Source: Bog-756 sp963829235
GTDB lineage: Bacteria; Actinomycetota; Acidimicrobiia; Acidimicrobiales; RAAP-2
DNA: 64,000 bases
Reading direction: 5' to 3'
Assembly: GCA_963829235.1 (NCBI GenBank)
Contig: CAWHIF010000006.1
Span: 62,001-126,000, forward strand
Positions 15,172 to 24,204 of this stretch are shown in pieces. The notes below the pieces were generated by a model. It saw nothing but the letters and a program-made list of their open reading frames with translations, had not been told where the DNA came from and did no database searches. The first letter of the stretch is position 1. Each line of letters starts with the position of its first letter. The translations under genes were made by a program, and so were the position numbers.

Positions 15172-16314
15172 GTGGGGCAGGCCGAGCGTCCGCTCGGCGA
15201 TGATGTTGCGCTGCACTTGTGACGTCCCTCCCCCGATGGTCAGGGCCGGGGCGAAGAGATACCCGTAGTCCCAGAGTCCACCGGGCCATGGCGTTCCCTC
15301 GCCGTCCCCGCTGTCCGGCTTCGGCTCGACCGGCTCCGTGCTCTGGAGCATGCCCCGGGCGCCGGTGAGGTCGCGGGCCAGGGCCATCACGTGCTGGCCG
15401 TGCTCGTCGGCCAGGGCCTTGCGCACCGACGCCTCGGGGCCGGGCTCCGCACCGGCCACCGCCGCCGACACCGTCCGGAGCCGCAGCAACCGGAGGATCT
15501 CGCCCTCCGCCCACAGCCGGGCCAGGCGCTGGCGCTCGAGCGGGTCGGAGGTGCCTCCGGTCCTCCGCACGGCATCGATGAGGTCGGAGGCGGTGGGCCC
15601 CATCCCCCACAGGGACCCGGCCCCGGACAGCGAGACCCGCTCGTTGGCCAGGGTGACCTTGGCCAGGGACCACCCCTCGCCCCGGCCGCCGATCAGGTTG
15701 TCCGCCGGGAGGTGCACCTCGTCCAGGAAGACCTCGTTGAAGGTGTGGGTGCCGGTCATGTCCACCAGGGGACGGACGTGCACCCCCGGGGAGTCCATCG
15801 GGCAGATGAAGTAGGAGATGCCGCGGTGCACGGGAGCGTCCGGCTCGGTCCGGGCCAGGAGGATCCCGAACCGCGCCGCGTGGGCGTACGACGTCCACAC
15901 CTTCTGGCCCCGGACCACCCACTGGTCACCGTCGAGATCGGCCCTGGTGGTCAGCGAGGCCAGGTCGGATCCCGCGCCGGGCTCGCTGAACAGCTGGCAC
16001 CAGATCTCCTCGCCGGCCAGCAGGGGCATCAGGTAGCGGTCCTTCTGATCGGTGGTCCCGGCGAACAGGATGGTGGGTCCGGCCCATCCGATCCCGATGG
16101 TGTTGGTCGGTCGCTGCACCTCGGCTCGTCGGAGCTCATCGTCCACGATCAGCTGGTGGGAGGGGTCGGCGCCGATCCCCCACGGCGGGGGCCAGTGCGG
16201 AGCGACCAGGCCGCGCTCGGCCAGCTGCCGGCCCGACGGCTCCGGGTGTGCCCGCAACCAACCGCGCACCAGCGCACGGCGCGGGTCGTCATCCGTCGGC
16301 AACGCGAAGTCCAC
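15157..16314 (-). CDS. Acyl-CoA dehydrogenase family protein
   Basis: 385-residue FAD-dependent dehydrogenase. It has WCQLFSEPGAGSDLASLTTRA and WVVRGQKVWTSYAHAARFGILLART (flavin-binding strands), then VPADNLIGGRGEGW-like TLAN segments and a C-terminal GGGTSQVQRNIIAERTLGLP. In that last string the xGGTSxxxRNIxAER signature matches the acyl-CoA dehydrogenases of mycobacterial lipid and sterol side-chain breakdown (FadE type). It is divergent from an acyl-CoA synthetase, so both probably act on the same carboxylic acid. GTG 16314 follows a TACGCT box by 7 nt. The substrate is unknown. Confidence 0.92.
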   Translation of the reverse strand: MDFALPTDDDPRRALVRGWLRAHPEPSGRQLAERGLVAPHWPPPWGIGADPSHQLIVDDELRRAEVQRPTNTIGIGWAGPTILFAGTTDQKDRYLMPLLAGEEIWCQLFSEPGAGSDLASLTTRADLDGDQWVVRGQKVWTSYAHAARFGILLARTEPDAPVHRGISYFICPMDSPGVHVRPLVDMTGTHTFNEVFLDEVHLPADNLIGGRGEGWSLAKVTLANERVSLSGAGSLWGMGPTASDLIDAVRRTGGTSDPLERQRLARLWAEGEILRLLRLRTVSAAVAGAEPGPEASVRKALADEHGQHVMALARDLTGARGMLQSTEPVEPKPDSGDGEGTPWPGGLWDYGYLFAPALTIGGGTSQVQRNIIAERTLGLPHDPPA

Positions 16315-16321
16315 GCGGGCC

Positions 16322-16331
16322 AGCGTAGGCT
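16322..16331. promoter_or_regulatory. Overlapping divergent -10 boxes (dehydrogenase / acyl-CoA synthetase)
   Basis: Minus strand TACGCT (16327-16322) lies 7 nt before GTG 16314. Plus strand TAGGCT (16326-16331) serves the synthetase. The two boxes share the central TA at 16326-16327, the same layout as at 2024-2030. Confidence 0.5.
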
Positions 16332-16355
16332 CGGCCGGGACAGGAGGAGCGACCG

Positions 16356-18002
16356 TTGAGCACGTGGAACTTCGGGGATGTCTGGGAGGCGGTGGCCGAC
16401 GAGCTGCCCGACGCGCCCGCGCTCACCCACGGGACGACCACCCTGAGCTGGGGTGACCTGGACCGACGGGCGGACGACCTGGCCCGGTGGCTGCTCGGCA
16501 CCGAGGTCAGGCACCAGGACAAGGTGGCCGTCTACCTCTACAACTGCTCGGAGTACCTCGAGGCCAGCTTCGCCTGCTTCAAACTCGGCCTCGCGCCCAT
16601 CAACACCAACTACCGGTATGCCGACGACGAGCTCGTCTACCTGTGGGACAACGCCGACGTGGTGGCGGTCGTCTTCCACGGCGTCTTCGCCGACCGCATC
16701 GAGGGCATCCGCGACAGGCTCCGGTCCGTCAGGACCTGGCTGTGGGTCGACGACGGGACGGCCACCTGCCCCGAGTGGGCCGTCCCCTACGAGGAGGCGG
16801 CGGGGACGACCGGGCAGTCGGAGGCCGAACGGGTCCGCCCTCCCTGGGGTCGCGGCCCGGACGATCTCTACCTGCTCTACACGGGAGGGACCACGGGCAT
16901 GCCCAAGGGCGTCATGTGGCGCCAGGACGACCTCTTCGCCCGCCTCAACAGTGCAGGGTTCCGGCGCTATCCCGAGGACGGGGGGCCGGACGACGTCCGC
17001 GCCGAGCTCCGGCGCAGCGGTCCGGGCATGACCCTGCTGCCGGCATGCCCGCTGATGCACGGCACCGGAGGGTTCACCGCCCTCGAGTGCCTCAGCGAGG
17101 GCGGGCGGGTGGTCACCTTGACCTCGCGGACGTTCGACACGGTCGAGCTGCTCGACACCGTCGACCGCGAGAAGGTCAACGGTCTGGTGATCGTGGGCGA
17201 CGCCTTCGCCAAGCCCATCCTGGCCAGCCTGGACGCAAACCCCGGCCACTGGGACCTTGGCAGCCTGGTGGGCATCATCTCGTCCGGCGTGATGTGGAGT
17301 GAGGAGACCAAGCAGGGCCTTCTCCGTCACCGACCCGGGATGTTGCTGGTGGACGCCTTCTCGTCGTCCGAAGCCATCGGGATGGGCAGCTCGGTGTCGT
17401 CGGGGACCTCGGCGGCCCACACCGCCCAATTCACCCTCGGTCCCGAGGTCCGGGTGATCGGCGCCGACGGCCGCGACGTCGAGCCCGGTTCCGGCCAGAG
17501 CGGCGTCCTGGCCCTGGCCGGACGCATCCCCCTCGGCTACTACAAGGACGGAGCCAAGACGGAGGCGACCTTCCGCACCATCGACGGGACCCGCTACTCG
17601 GTGCCGGGTGACTACGCGGAGGTGCGCGAGGACGGCTCCATCCAGCTGCTGGGCCGGGGATCGGTGGTCATCAACACCGGCGGGGAGAAGGTCTACCCCG
17701 AAGAAGTCGAAGAAGTGGTGAAGACCACCGACGGTGTCGTCGACGCGGTGGCGGTCGGGATCCCGAACGACCGGTTCGGCGAGGAGGTCGTGGCCGTCGT
17801 CGAACTGGCCCCGGGGATCCCGCCCGACCCGACCACGGAGAAGTCCGTCATCGACCACGTCAAGGCGAAGCTGGCCGGGTACAAGGCGCCGCGCCGGGTG
17901 CGCTTCGTGGCCAGCATCGGGCGCTCACCCTCCGGCAAGGTCGACTACGCGAGGCATCGCCGGCAGACGGCCGAGTGGGCCGAGGCGCACCCGGGGCGGT
18001 GA
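16356..18002 (+). CDS. Acyl-CoA synthetase (AMP-forming, FadD-like)
   Basis: 548-residue ANL-superfamily enzyme that adenylates a carboxylate and transfers it to CoA. Motifs: YTGGTTGMPKGVMW (phosphate loop, about 168-181), DAFSSSEAIGMG (A5), YSVPGDYAEVREDGSI (A7), GRGSVVINTGGEKVYPEEVEE (A8) and the C-terminal SPSGKVDY, with the catalytic Lys in a GK pair. The start is TTG 16356 with a strong GGAGGAG site 6 nt upstream, so this gene, unlike many neighbours, has a real leader. It is divergent from an acyl-CoA dehydrogenase, which suggests one catabolic module for an unidentified acid. Confidence 0.93.
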   Translation: MSTWNFGDVWEAVADELPDAPALTHGTTTLSWGDLDRRADDLARWLLGTEVRHQDKVAVYLYNCSEYLEASFACFKLGLAPINTNYRYADDELVYLWDNADVVAVVFHGVFADRIEGIRDRLRSVRTWLWVDDGTATCPEWAVPYEEAAGTTGQSEAERVRPPWGRGPDDLYLLYTGGTTGMPKGVMWRQDDLFARLNSAGFRRYPEDGGPDDVRAELRRSGPGMTLLPACPLMHGTGGFTALECLSEGGRVVTLTSRTFDTVELLDTVDREKVNGLVIVGDAFAKPILASLDANPGHWDLGSLVGIISSGVMWSEETKQGLLRHRPGMLLVDAFSSSEAIGMGSSVSSGTSAAHTAQFTLGPEVRVIGADGRDVEPGSGQSGVLALAGRIPLGYYKDGAKTEATFRTIDGTRYSVPGDYAEVREDGSIQLLGRGSVVINTGGEKVYPEEVEEVVKTTDGVVDAVAVGIPNDRFGEEVVAVVELAPGIPPDPTTEKSVIDHVKAKLAGYKAPRRVRFVASIGRSPSGKVDYARHRRQTAEWAEAHPGR

Positions 18003-18031
18003 GGGGCGCCGCCGGAGCGCCGAGTCGGGGG

Positions 18032-18775
18032 TCAGCCCTTGTTGGCACCGTGGGTGCGCACGAAGTCGTTGACCTTGTAGTACGCATCGATCGATTCGCC
18101 GGCATCACCCCAGAAGCCCTCGAGGACGTCGTAGGCCATGGTGCCCTGGGAGATGTAGTGGTTGTTCACGTCGGTGATCTCGAGCTCGCCGCGACCCGAC
18201 GGCACCAGGGTGGTGATCACCTCGAAGACGTCCGGGTCGTAGCAGTAGATGCCGGTGACGCCGAACTTCGACTGCGGATGGTCGGGCTTCTCGGTGATGC
18301 CGACCACGCGATTGTCGGCGTCGAAGGACGGCACCCCCAGATGCCGGAGGTGCTCGTCCTCCTCCACCGGTGTGAGCAGGATGCGGGCCCCGACGGGGTG
18401 GGCGCTGAATGCGTCGACCATCGGCGTGATGGTCCGTTCGACGATGTTGTCGGCCAACATGACCAGCACCGGGTCGCCGTCGACGAACCGGGCGGCCAAC
18501 CCGAGGGCCTCGGCGATCCCGCCCGGCCGCTCCTGATAGCCGTAACTGAGGCGGTCGATGCCGAATTCGTGCCCGTTGCCGAGGAGGCGCAGGAATTCCC
18601 CCGCATGGGTGCCGCCGGTCACCAGCATGATCTCGGTGATCCCGGCGTTGACAAGCGCCTCGATGCCCCAGTTGATCATCGGCCGGTCGTAGATCGGCAA
18701 CAGGTGCTTGTTGGTGATCCGGGTCAACGGATGGAGCCGTGAGCCGGTTCCCCCGGCGAGGATGACGCCCTTCAT
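18032..18775 (-). CDS. Sugar-1-phosphate nucleotidyltransferase (RmlA-like, short form)
   Basis: 247-residue nucleotidyltransferase. The N-terminal pyrophosphorylase signature GGTGSRLHPLTRITNKHLLPIYDRPMI is followed by VLVMLADNIVE and GELEITDVNNHYI. It is close to glucose-1-phosphate thymidylyltransferase, which makes dTDP-glucose for the RmlB/RmlD pair at 62-64 kb. It is about 40 residues shorter than classical RmlA, lacking the C-terminal helices, as in short actinobacterial and archaeal forms. ATG 18775 follows TAGGCT by 7 nt. It stands apart from the other sugar genes, so the rml genes are split. Confidence 0.85.
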   Translation of the reverse strand: MKGVILAGGTGSRLHPLTRITNKHLLPIYDRPMINWGIEALVNAGITEIMLVTGGTHAGEFLRLLGNGHEFGIDRLSYGYQERPGGIAEALGLAARFVDGDPVLVMLADNIVERTITPMVDAFSAHPVGARILLTPVEEDEHLRHLGVPSFDADNRVVGITEKPDHPQSKFGVTGIYCYDPDVFEVITTLVPSGRGELEITDVNNHYISQGTMAYDVLEGFWGDAGESIDAYYKVNDFVRTHGANKG

Positions 18776-18782
18776 GGGCCGA

Positions 18783-18788
18783 AGCCTA
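18783..18788 (-). promoter_or_regulatory. -10 box TAGGCT of the RmlA-like gene
   Basis: TAGGCT on the minus strand, 7 nt before ATG 18775; no Shine-Dalgarno is seen between. Confidence 0.4.
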
Positions 18789-18830
18789 ACGGGGAAGTCC
18801 GGATCGGCCCGCCGAGTGAGGTGCCCGAGG

Positions 18831-19697
18831 TCACAAGGGGCCCGAGCCGTACTCGGCCAACACCGCATCAGCCAGTAGGGGCCACGACCGGACGGCCCAC
18901 AGCCCGAACGGGCGGTCGCTCAACCCGGCACAGATGACGCCCGCCACCGGATCGATCCAGACGAAGGAACCGGACTGACCGAAATGCCCGAAGGTGGAGG
19001 GCGAGTTGGCCGTCCCGGTCCAGTGGGGCTGCTTGGCGCCCCGGATCTCCACCCCGAGGCCCCAGTCGCAGGGATCGAACCGCTGGAAGCCGGGGAGCAC
19101 CCCGGCCAGGCCGGCGAACTGGACGGAGACGACCTCGAGATGGGTCTCGGCACTGACCAGGGTCGGCGCGGCCAGCTCGCGGCCCAGAGAGAGCAGATCG
19201 ACGAGGGGACCGGACAGCCCGGCTGCCGGCCCACCGGGTGTGTGGGCGTCGAACACGGTGCCGGACATCCCGAGGGGATCGAGCACCCCGTCGCGCAGGT
19301 AGTCGGCGAACGTCATGCCCGACCGTTCGGCCACCAGCCTGCCGAGCTCCAGGTAGCCGGCATTCGAGTAGATGCGGCGCGTCCCGGGCCGGGCCAGGGG
19401 AGGGCCCGGATCCGGACCGAGCCCCGATGCATGGGCCAGGAGATGGCGGACGGTCGAGCCCGCCGGGCCGGCCGGTTCGTCCAGTCCGATCGATCCTTCC
19501 TCGACGGCCACCAGCGTGGCCAGGGCGGTGGCCGGCTTGGTCACCGAGGCCCAGGGGAAGGGCCGATCGACAGGTCCCACCGATTCCCGCGGACCCGGCC
19601 GCCGGGCGGGCGGCAGGTCCTCCGACCGGTGGACGGGGATGACCCCGACGGCGGCGGTCTCCACCGGCCAGCTGGCGACCAACCCCAAGGCATCCAT
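18831..19697 (-). CDS. Serine hydrolase, beta-lactamase (class C) family
   Basis: 288-residue penicillin-binding-protein-like hydrolase. The catalytic S-x2-K is SVTK (about 51-54), the Tyr motif is YSN (about 110-112), and the third motif region is GHFGQSGSFVW, where KTG is replaced by HFGQSG as in esterase/peptidase-like members. No signal peptide is visible, so it is probably cytosolic and more likely an esterase or peptidase than a resistance enzyme. ATG 19697 is preceded by TACCAT at 9 nt. It lies upstream of the RmlA-like gene on the same strand without sharing its promoter. Confidence 0.85.
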   Translation of the reverse strand: MDALGLVASWPVETAAVGVIPVHRSEDLPPARRPGPRESVGPVDRPFPWASVTKPATALATLVAVEEGSIGLDEPAGPAGSTVRHLLAHASGLGPDPGPPLARPGTRRIYSNAGYLELGRLVAERSGMTFADYLRDGVLDPLGMSGTVFDAHTPGGPAAGLSGPLVDLLSLGRELAAPTLVSAETHLEVVSVQFAGLAGVLPGFQRFDPCDWGLGVEIRGAKQPHWTGTANSPSTFGHFGQSGSFVWIDPVAGVICAGLSDRPFGLWAVRSWPLLADAVLAEYGSGPL

Positions 19698-19791
19698 GGA
19701 GCCGCGATGGTAGATGACGGCGCCCCTCCCACCGGACGGTGGTGCCGGCAGAAGGGTGCGATCGGTATGCGCTGGGCTAGCGTCTAGCGGA

Positions 19792-21169
19792 ATGGTGGGG
19801 AGACGCCCCGGGGGCAGGGCTCACGCAGGTCGGTACCTCTCGATGGGCGGCGCCGCGCCGGGCATCGGTCCTCGTCGCGCTGGCCGTCGGCTTGACGGTG
19901 GCCGCTTGCGGCACATCGCCGGCCGACCCTCCCGCGGCGCAGGGTCACGGGCCGGCCGACCCGGCGCTGTCGTCCGCCACCGACCCGGGCTCGTCCGCCA
20001 CCGACCCGGGTTCGTCCGCCACCGACCCGGGTTCGGCGCAACCGCCGGGCTCGCCCGATGTCAAGGGTGGCCTCGACGCCTTCTACAAGGTCCCGACGAC
20101 GCTCAGCCCCGCGCCTCCAGGCTCGATCATCCGGTGGAGTGTGATCCCGTCAGCCGGTCAGTTGCCACCGGGCGCGACCGCCTACCGGATCCTGTACCAC
20201 TCCGAGTCGATCGCCGGCAACGACGTCGCCGTATCCGGGGTGGTCGTCGTTCCCGGCGGGGCCCCACCGCCCGGCGGCTTCCCCATCGTGAGTTGGGCCC
20301 ACGGGACGACCGGGCTCGCGTCCCAATGCGCTCCGTCTCTCGGGCCCCTCAGTTCGATCTCCTATCTCACTGCGCTGCTCAAGGCCAGGATGATCGTGGC
20401 CGCCACCGACTACCAGGGTCTCGGAACTCCCGGCATGCAGCCCTACCTCGTGGGTCAGAGCGAAGCCCAGGGGGTCCTGGATGCGGCTCGGGCGGCGCGC
20501 AGCCTCGAAGGGTCGGCCGCGTCCAACACGGTGATCGTCCTGGGCTACTCGCAGGGAGGCCAGGCCGCGCTGTTCGCCGGACAGATCGCCCAGTCCTATG
20601 CACCCGAGCTCTTTGTGGCCGGGATCGTCGCCGTCGGGCCGGTGACGTCCCTCACCGAGCTCGCCCCCGCGGTCCCCGACGCCGACCCAGACGCCGATGC
20701 AGGCTTCGCGGCCATGGCCCTGTACGCGTGGTCACAGACGTACGGCAACCTCCGGCTGGCATCGGCGTTGACCGAACGGGCGCGCCGCGAGGATCCGGTG
20801 ATCGCCTCGTCGTGCGCGGGCGCCGTCGGAGCCGCGCTCGACTCGACCCCCACCAGATTCCTCTTCCGATCGAATTGGAGCACCGACCGGGCAGTGCGCG
20901 CCGACAACGACGTCAATGAGCCCGGACGCGCCCCGAGCTTCGCACCGGTGCTGGTCGTCCAGGGGGTCGACGACTCCTTGGTCCCCTACCGCACCACGAC
21001 CACACTGGTCGACGACTGGCTCTGCCGGGCCCAACACGACACGGTCACCTACGTGCCGATCCCGGGGGCGAGCCACAGCGGCGCGCTCCAGGAAGGCGGG
21101 CCGGTCATCCTGGACTGGATCTGGTCGAGGTTGGCCGGTAGGCCCGATGTCGACTCGTGCCGGAGTTGA
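19792..21169 (+). CDS. Secreted lipase-like lipoprotein, apparent frameshift near the 5' end
   Basis: Alpha/beta-hydrolase of the secretory lipase type: IVSWAHGTTGL, nucleophile elbow GYSQGGQAA, VLVVQGVDDSLVPYRTT (acid) and GASHSGAL (His). In its frame the N-terminus reads PRRASVLVALAVGLTVAACGTS, a lipoprotein signal with its lipobox Cys. That frame has no ATG or GTG after the stop at 19778; its only start, TTG 19892, lies inside the signal. ATG 19792, 8 nt after a TAGCGT box, is in another frame. One base fewer in the CCCCGGGGG run (19806-19814) would join them into a complete signal peptide with Cys about 39. So the gene is probably intact with a sequence error, or truly frameshifted. After the Cys comes a repeat-coded linker. 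Confidence 0.7.
19970..20032. repeat. 3 x 21-bp in-frame repeat in the lipase linker
   Basis: Copies at 19970-19990, 19991-20011 and 20012-20032 differ only at the last base of the first unit. They encode SSATDPG three times, a flexible linker between the lipid anchor and the hydrolase. Confidence 0.92.
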
Positions 21170-21193
21170 GCGCCACCCTGGCGACCGTGCGCC

Positions 21194-21240
21194 CGGAGTG
21201 AACCAGGGGTCGGAGTGAACCAGGTGGTCGGAGTGGGCGG
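21194..21240. repeat. About 2.6 copies of a 17-18-bp tandem repeat at a convergent junction
   Basis: cggagtgaaccaggggt (21194-21210), cggagtgaaccaggtggt (21211-21228), then a partial cggagtgggcgg up to the ftsX stop at 21241. It fills the second half of the gap between the lipase and ftsX. Confidence 0.85.
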
Positions 21241-22130
21241 TCAGACGTCGAGGAAACGGCGCACGGCGAACGCCGAACCCGCCACACCGACCACGATGCC
21301 GACCACCGCCACCAGGATGCAGGTCCCGGCCACCTCCCACCCGGTGAGCGACATCGTGGCGATGATGCTTCCCGTGTTGGCCGCCGTCTTGGTGGCGTCC
21401 AACCCGACGCCCCAGTAGACGGCGAGGACGACCAGCACGGCCACCGCCGCGCCCAGCAGGCCCTGGATCAGTCCTTCGGCCATGAACGGCAAGCGGATGA
21501 ACCAGTTGGTGGCCCCGACGAGTTTCATCACCGACACCTCGCGGCGGCGGGCGAAGATGGCCATCCGGATGGTGTTGAGGATGAGCACGGAGGCCGACAG
21601 GAGGAGCACGACGGCCACCGTCAGGAACACCCACTGGAGGATACGGATCACGCTCTGCATGGTCTTGATCTGCTGGCCGGGGTACTTGACCGCGAAAACC
21701 CCGGGTTTGCCGTTGAACTGCTGGTAGACCGCCGGGGCCTGGGAGGGGTCGTTCAGGACGCAACGGAACGACGACGGGTAGTCGGCCAGGGTGGTCGCCT
21801 GGAGTTCGTCAGCCGGCAGGATCAGCTTGGCCTCGTTGTAGTCGTAGGCCTGGCTGCGGAAGATGCACGACTTGATGTACGGGGACTGCATCAGCTCGGT
21901 GTGGATGGCCTTGGCCTGGGACGCCGGTGCGTTGGGATTCACGAAGACCAGCGAATTCACCCCGTTCTGCCACTGCACGGTGGCCTTCGACGCCCCTTGC
22001 TTCAGGAGCAACGACGATCCGACGAGGGCGAGCGAGACGGCAACGGTCAGGATGGCCGCCACCGTCATCAGGCGGTTGCGCCACAGGTTGGTGACCGCCT
22101 CCCGTGAGACGTAGCCGGCGGAGACCGGCA

Positions 22131-22131
<1 letters not shown>
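21241..22131 (-). CDS. ftsX: Cell division protein FtsX
   Basis: 296-residue permease-like subunit of the FtsEX complex, which activates peptidoglycan hydrolases at the septum. A short cytosolic start (SREAVTNLWRNRLMT) leads to TM1 (about 22-42), a large extracytoplasmic domain (about 45-165), then TM2-TM4 (about 170-195, 222-248 and 265-288). Between TM2 and TM3 is RREVSVMKLVGATNWFIRLPFM, the conserved FtsX loop. ATG 22131 shares one base with the ftsE stop (TGATG), so the pair is coupled. smpB, which often follows ftsX, is replaced by the convergent lipase gene. Confidence 0.95.
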
Positions 22132-22910
<779 letters not shown>

Positions 22911-23042
22911 GAGAGGGGTGTCACGGCGTGGGGCCGAATCTGCGGGCCGACGTTGCCATTCCGGTCTATGTTACCCGGCCCTGTCGGGGTGGTGGTTCAA
23001 CCCCTCTGACCTCCGAGTACGTCATCTGAGGGGTTGGCCGGC

Positions 23043-24203
23043 TCAGGGGTTGGCCCGGCGCACCTCGGCGCGGCGTCGGAGCTCCGCCTCGATGAAATCG
23101 TCGAGATCCCCGTCGAGCACCGCCTCCACGTTGCCGGTCTCCTCGTTGCTGCGCAGATCCTTGACCAGCTGATAGGGAGCCAGGACGTAGGAGCGGATCT
23201 GGTTGCCCCACGCATTGTCGGTGCGGTCGCCGGACAACTGGTCGAGCGTCGCCTGATGCTCGGCCCGCTGTCGCTCGGCCAGCTTGGCCCCGAGCACCTG
23301 CATGGCCTTGGCCTTGTTCTGGTGCTGGCTGCGCTGGTTCTGGCACGACACGACGATCCCGGTGGGGAGATGGGTGAGCCGGACCGCAGAGTCCGTCTTG
23401 TTGACGTGTTGGCCGCCCGCCCCCGAGGACCGGTAGGTGTCGATGCGGAGGTCCTTCTCGTCGATCTCCACCTCATCGGAGACATCCTCGAGGAAGGGGA
23501 CGACGTCGAGGGAGGCAAAGCTCGTCTGGCGCCGGTGCTGCGCGTCGAACGGAGAGATGCGGACCAGTCGGTGCACGCCACGTTCCGCGGCCAGGAGGCC
23601 GAACGCATAGCGGCCCTTGACGATGAAGGTGGCCGACAACAGACCGGCCTCCTGCCCCGGGGTCGCCTCCTCCACCTCGATCTCGAAGCCGCGCCGCTCC
23701 GCCCATCGCGAGTACATGCGCAGCATCATCTCCGCCCAGTCCTGGGCGTCGGTCCCACCGGCACCGGCGTGGATCTCGGCCACCGCGTCACCGTCGTCGT
23801 AGTCACCGGCGAACAGGGAACGCAACTCGAGGGTCCGCAGCCGACGGTCGAGGTCGGCGATCCCCTCTTCGACTTCGGGCCGCAGCGAGTCGTCGGCCTC
23901 CTCTTCGATGAGCTCGTTGAGCGTCTCGGCATCGGAGAGTTTTTCGGCCAGGCCGGCCAGCAGCTCGATGTCCTCGTTGACCCGGCCGAGCTCGGTGGTC
24001 ACCTCCCGGGCGTGGTCGGGGTCGTCCCACAGCCCGGGTTCGGAGGCCGCCTTCTCCAGCTCCGCCCGCCGCTCGTGCAGGCCATCGGTACCGAGGAACC
24101 GTGCGGCCTCGGCCAGGCGCTCCCCCAGCGACGCCAGCGCAGAGGGTAGGTCGACGCGCTCGGGCTCACCGGCCCCCCGACGGGGGCCATCCGGCGGGGC
24201 CAT
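23043..24203 (-). CDS. prfB: Peptide chain release factor 2
   Basis: 386-residue RF2, which reads UGA and UAA and releases the peptide at the ribosome. Anticodon-like SPF is at 217-219 (RISPFDAQ) and catalytic GGQ at 263-265 (SGAGGQHVNKT). The coding frame is continuous: the programmed +1 frameshift of many bacterial prfB genes is absent, so autoregulation by that route is not expected. The N-terminus has about 15 extra residues (MAPPDGPRRGAGEPER) compared with usual starts, so a later start is possible. The start is 1 nt after the secA stop, which suggests a secA-prfB transcript. Confidence 0.96.
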   Translation of the reverse strand: MAPPDGPRRGAGEPERVDLPSALASLGERLAEAARFLGTDGLHERRAELEKAASEPGLWDDPDHAREVTTELGRVNEDIELLAGLAEKLSDAETLNELIEEEADDSLRPEVEEGIADLDRRLRTLELRSLFAGDYDDGDAVAEIHAGAGGTDAQDWAEMMLRMYSRWAERRGFEIEVEEATPGQEAGLLSATFIVKGRYAFGLLAAERGVHRLVRISPFDAQHRRQTSFASLDVVPFLEDVSDEVEIDEKDLRIDTYRSSGAGGQHVNKTDSAVRLTHLPTGIVVSCQNQRSQHQNKAKAMQVLGAKLAERQRAEHQATLDQLSGDRTDNAWGNQIRSYVLAPYQLVKDLRSNEETGNVEAVLDGDLDDFIEAELRRRAEVRRANP

Positions 24204-24204
24204 C

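Noticed and set aside
23043..24203. Programmed frameshift in prfB
   Set aside because: The frame is continuous from start to stop with no UGA near codon 25.
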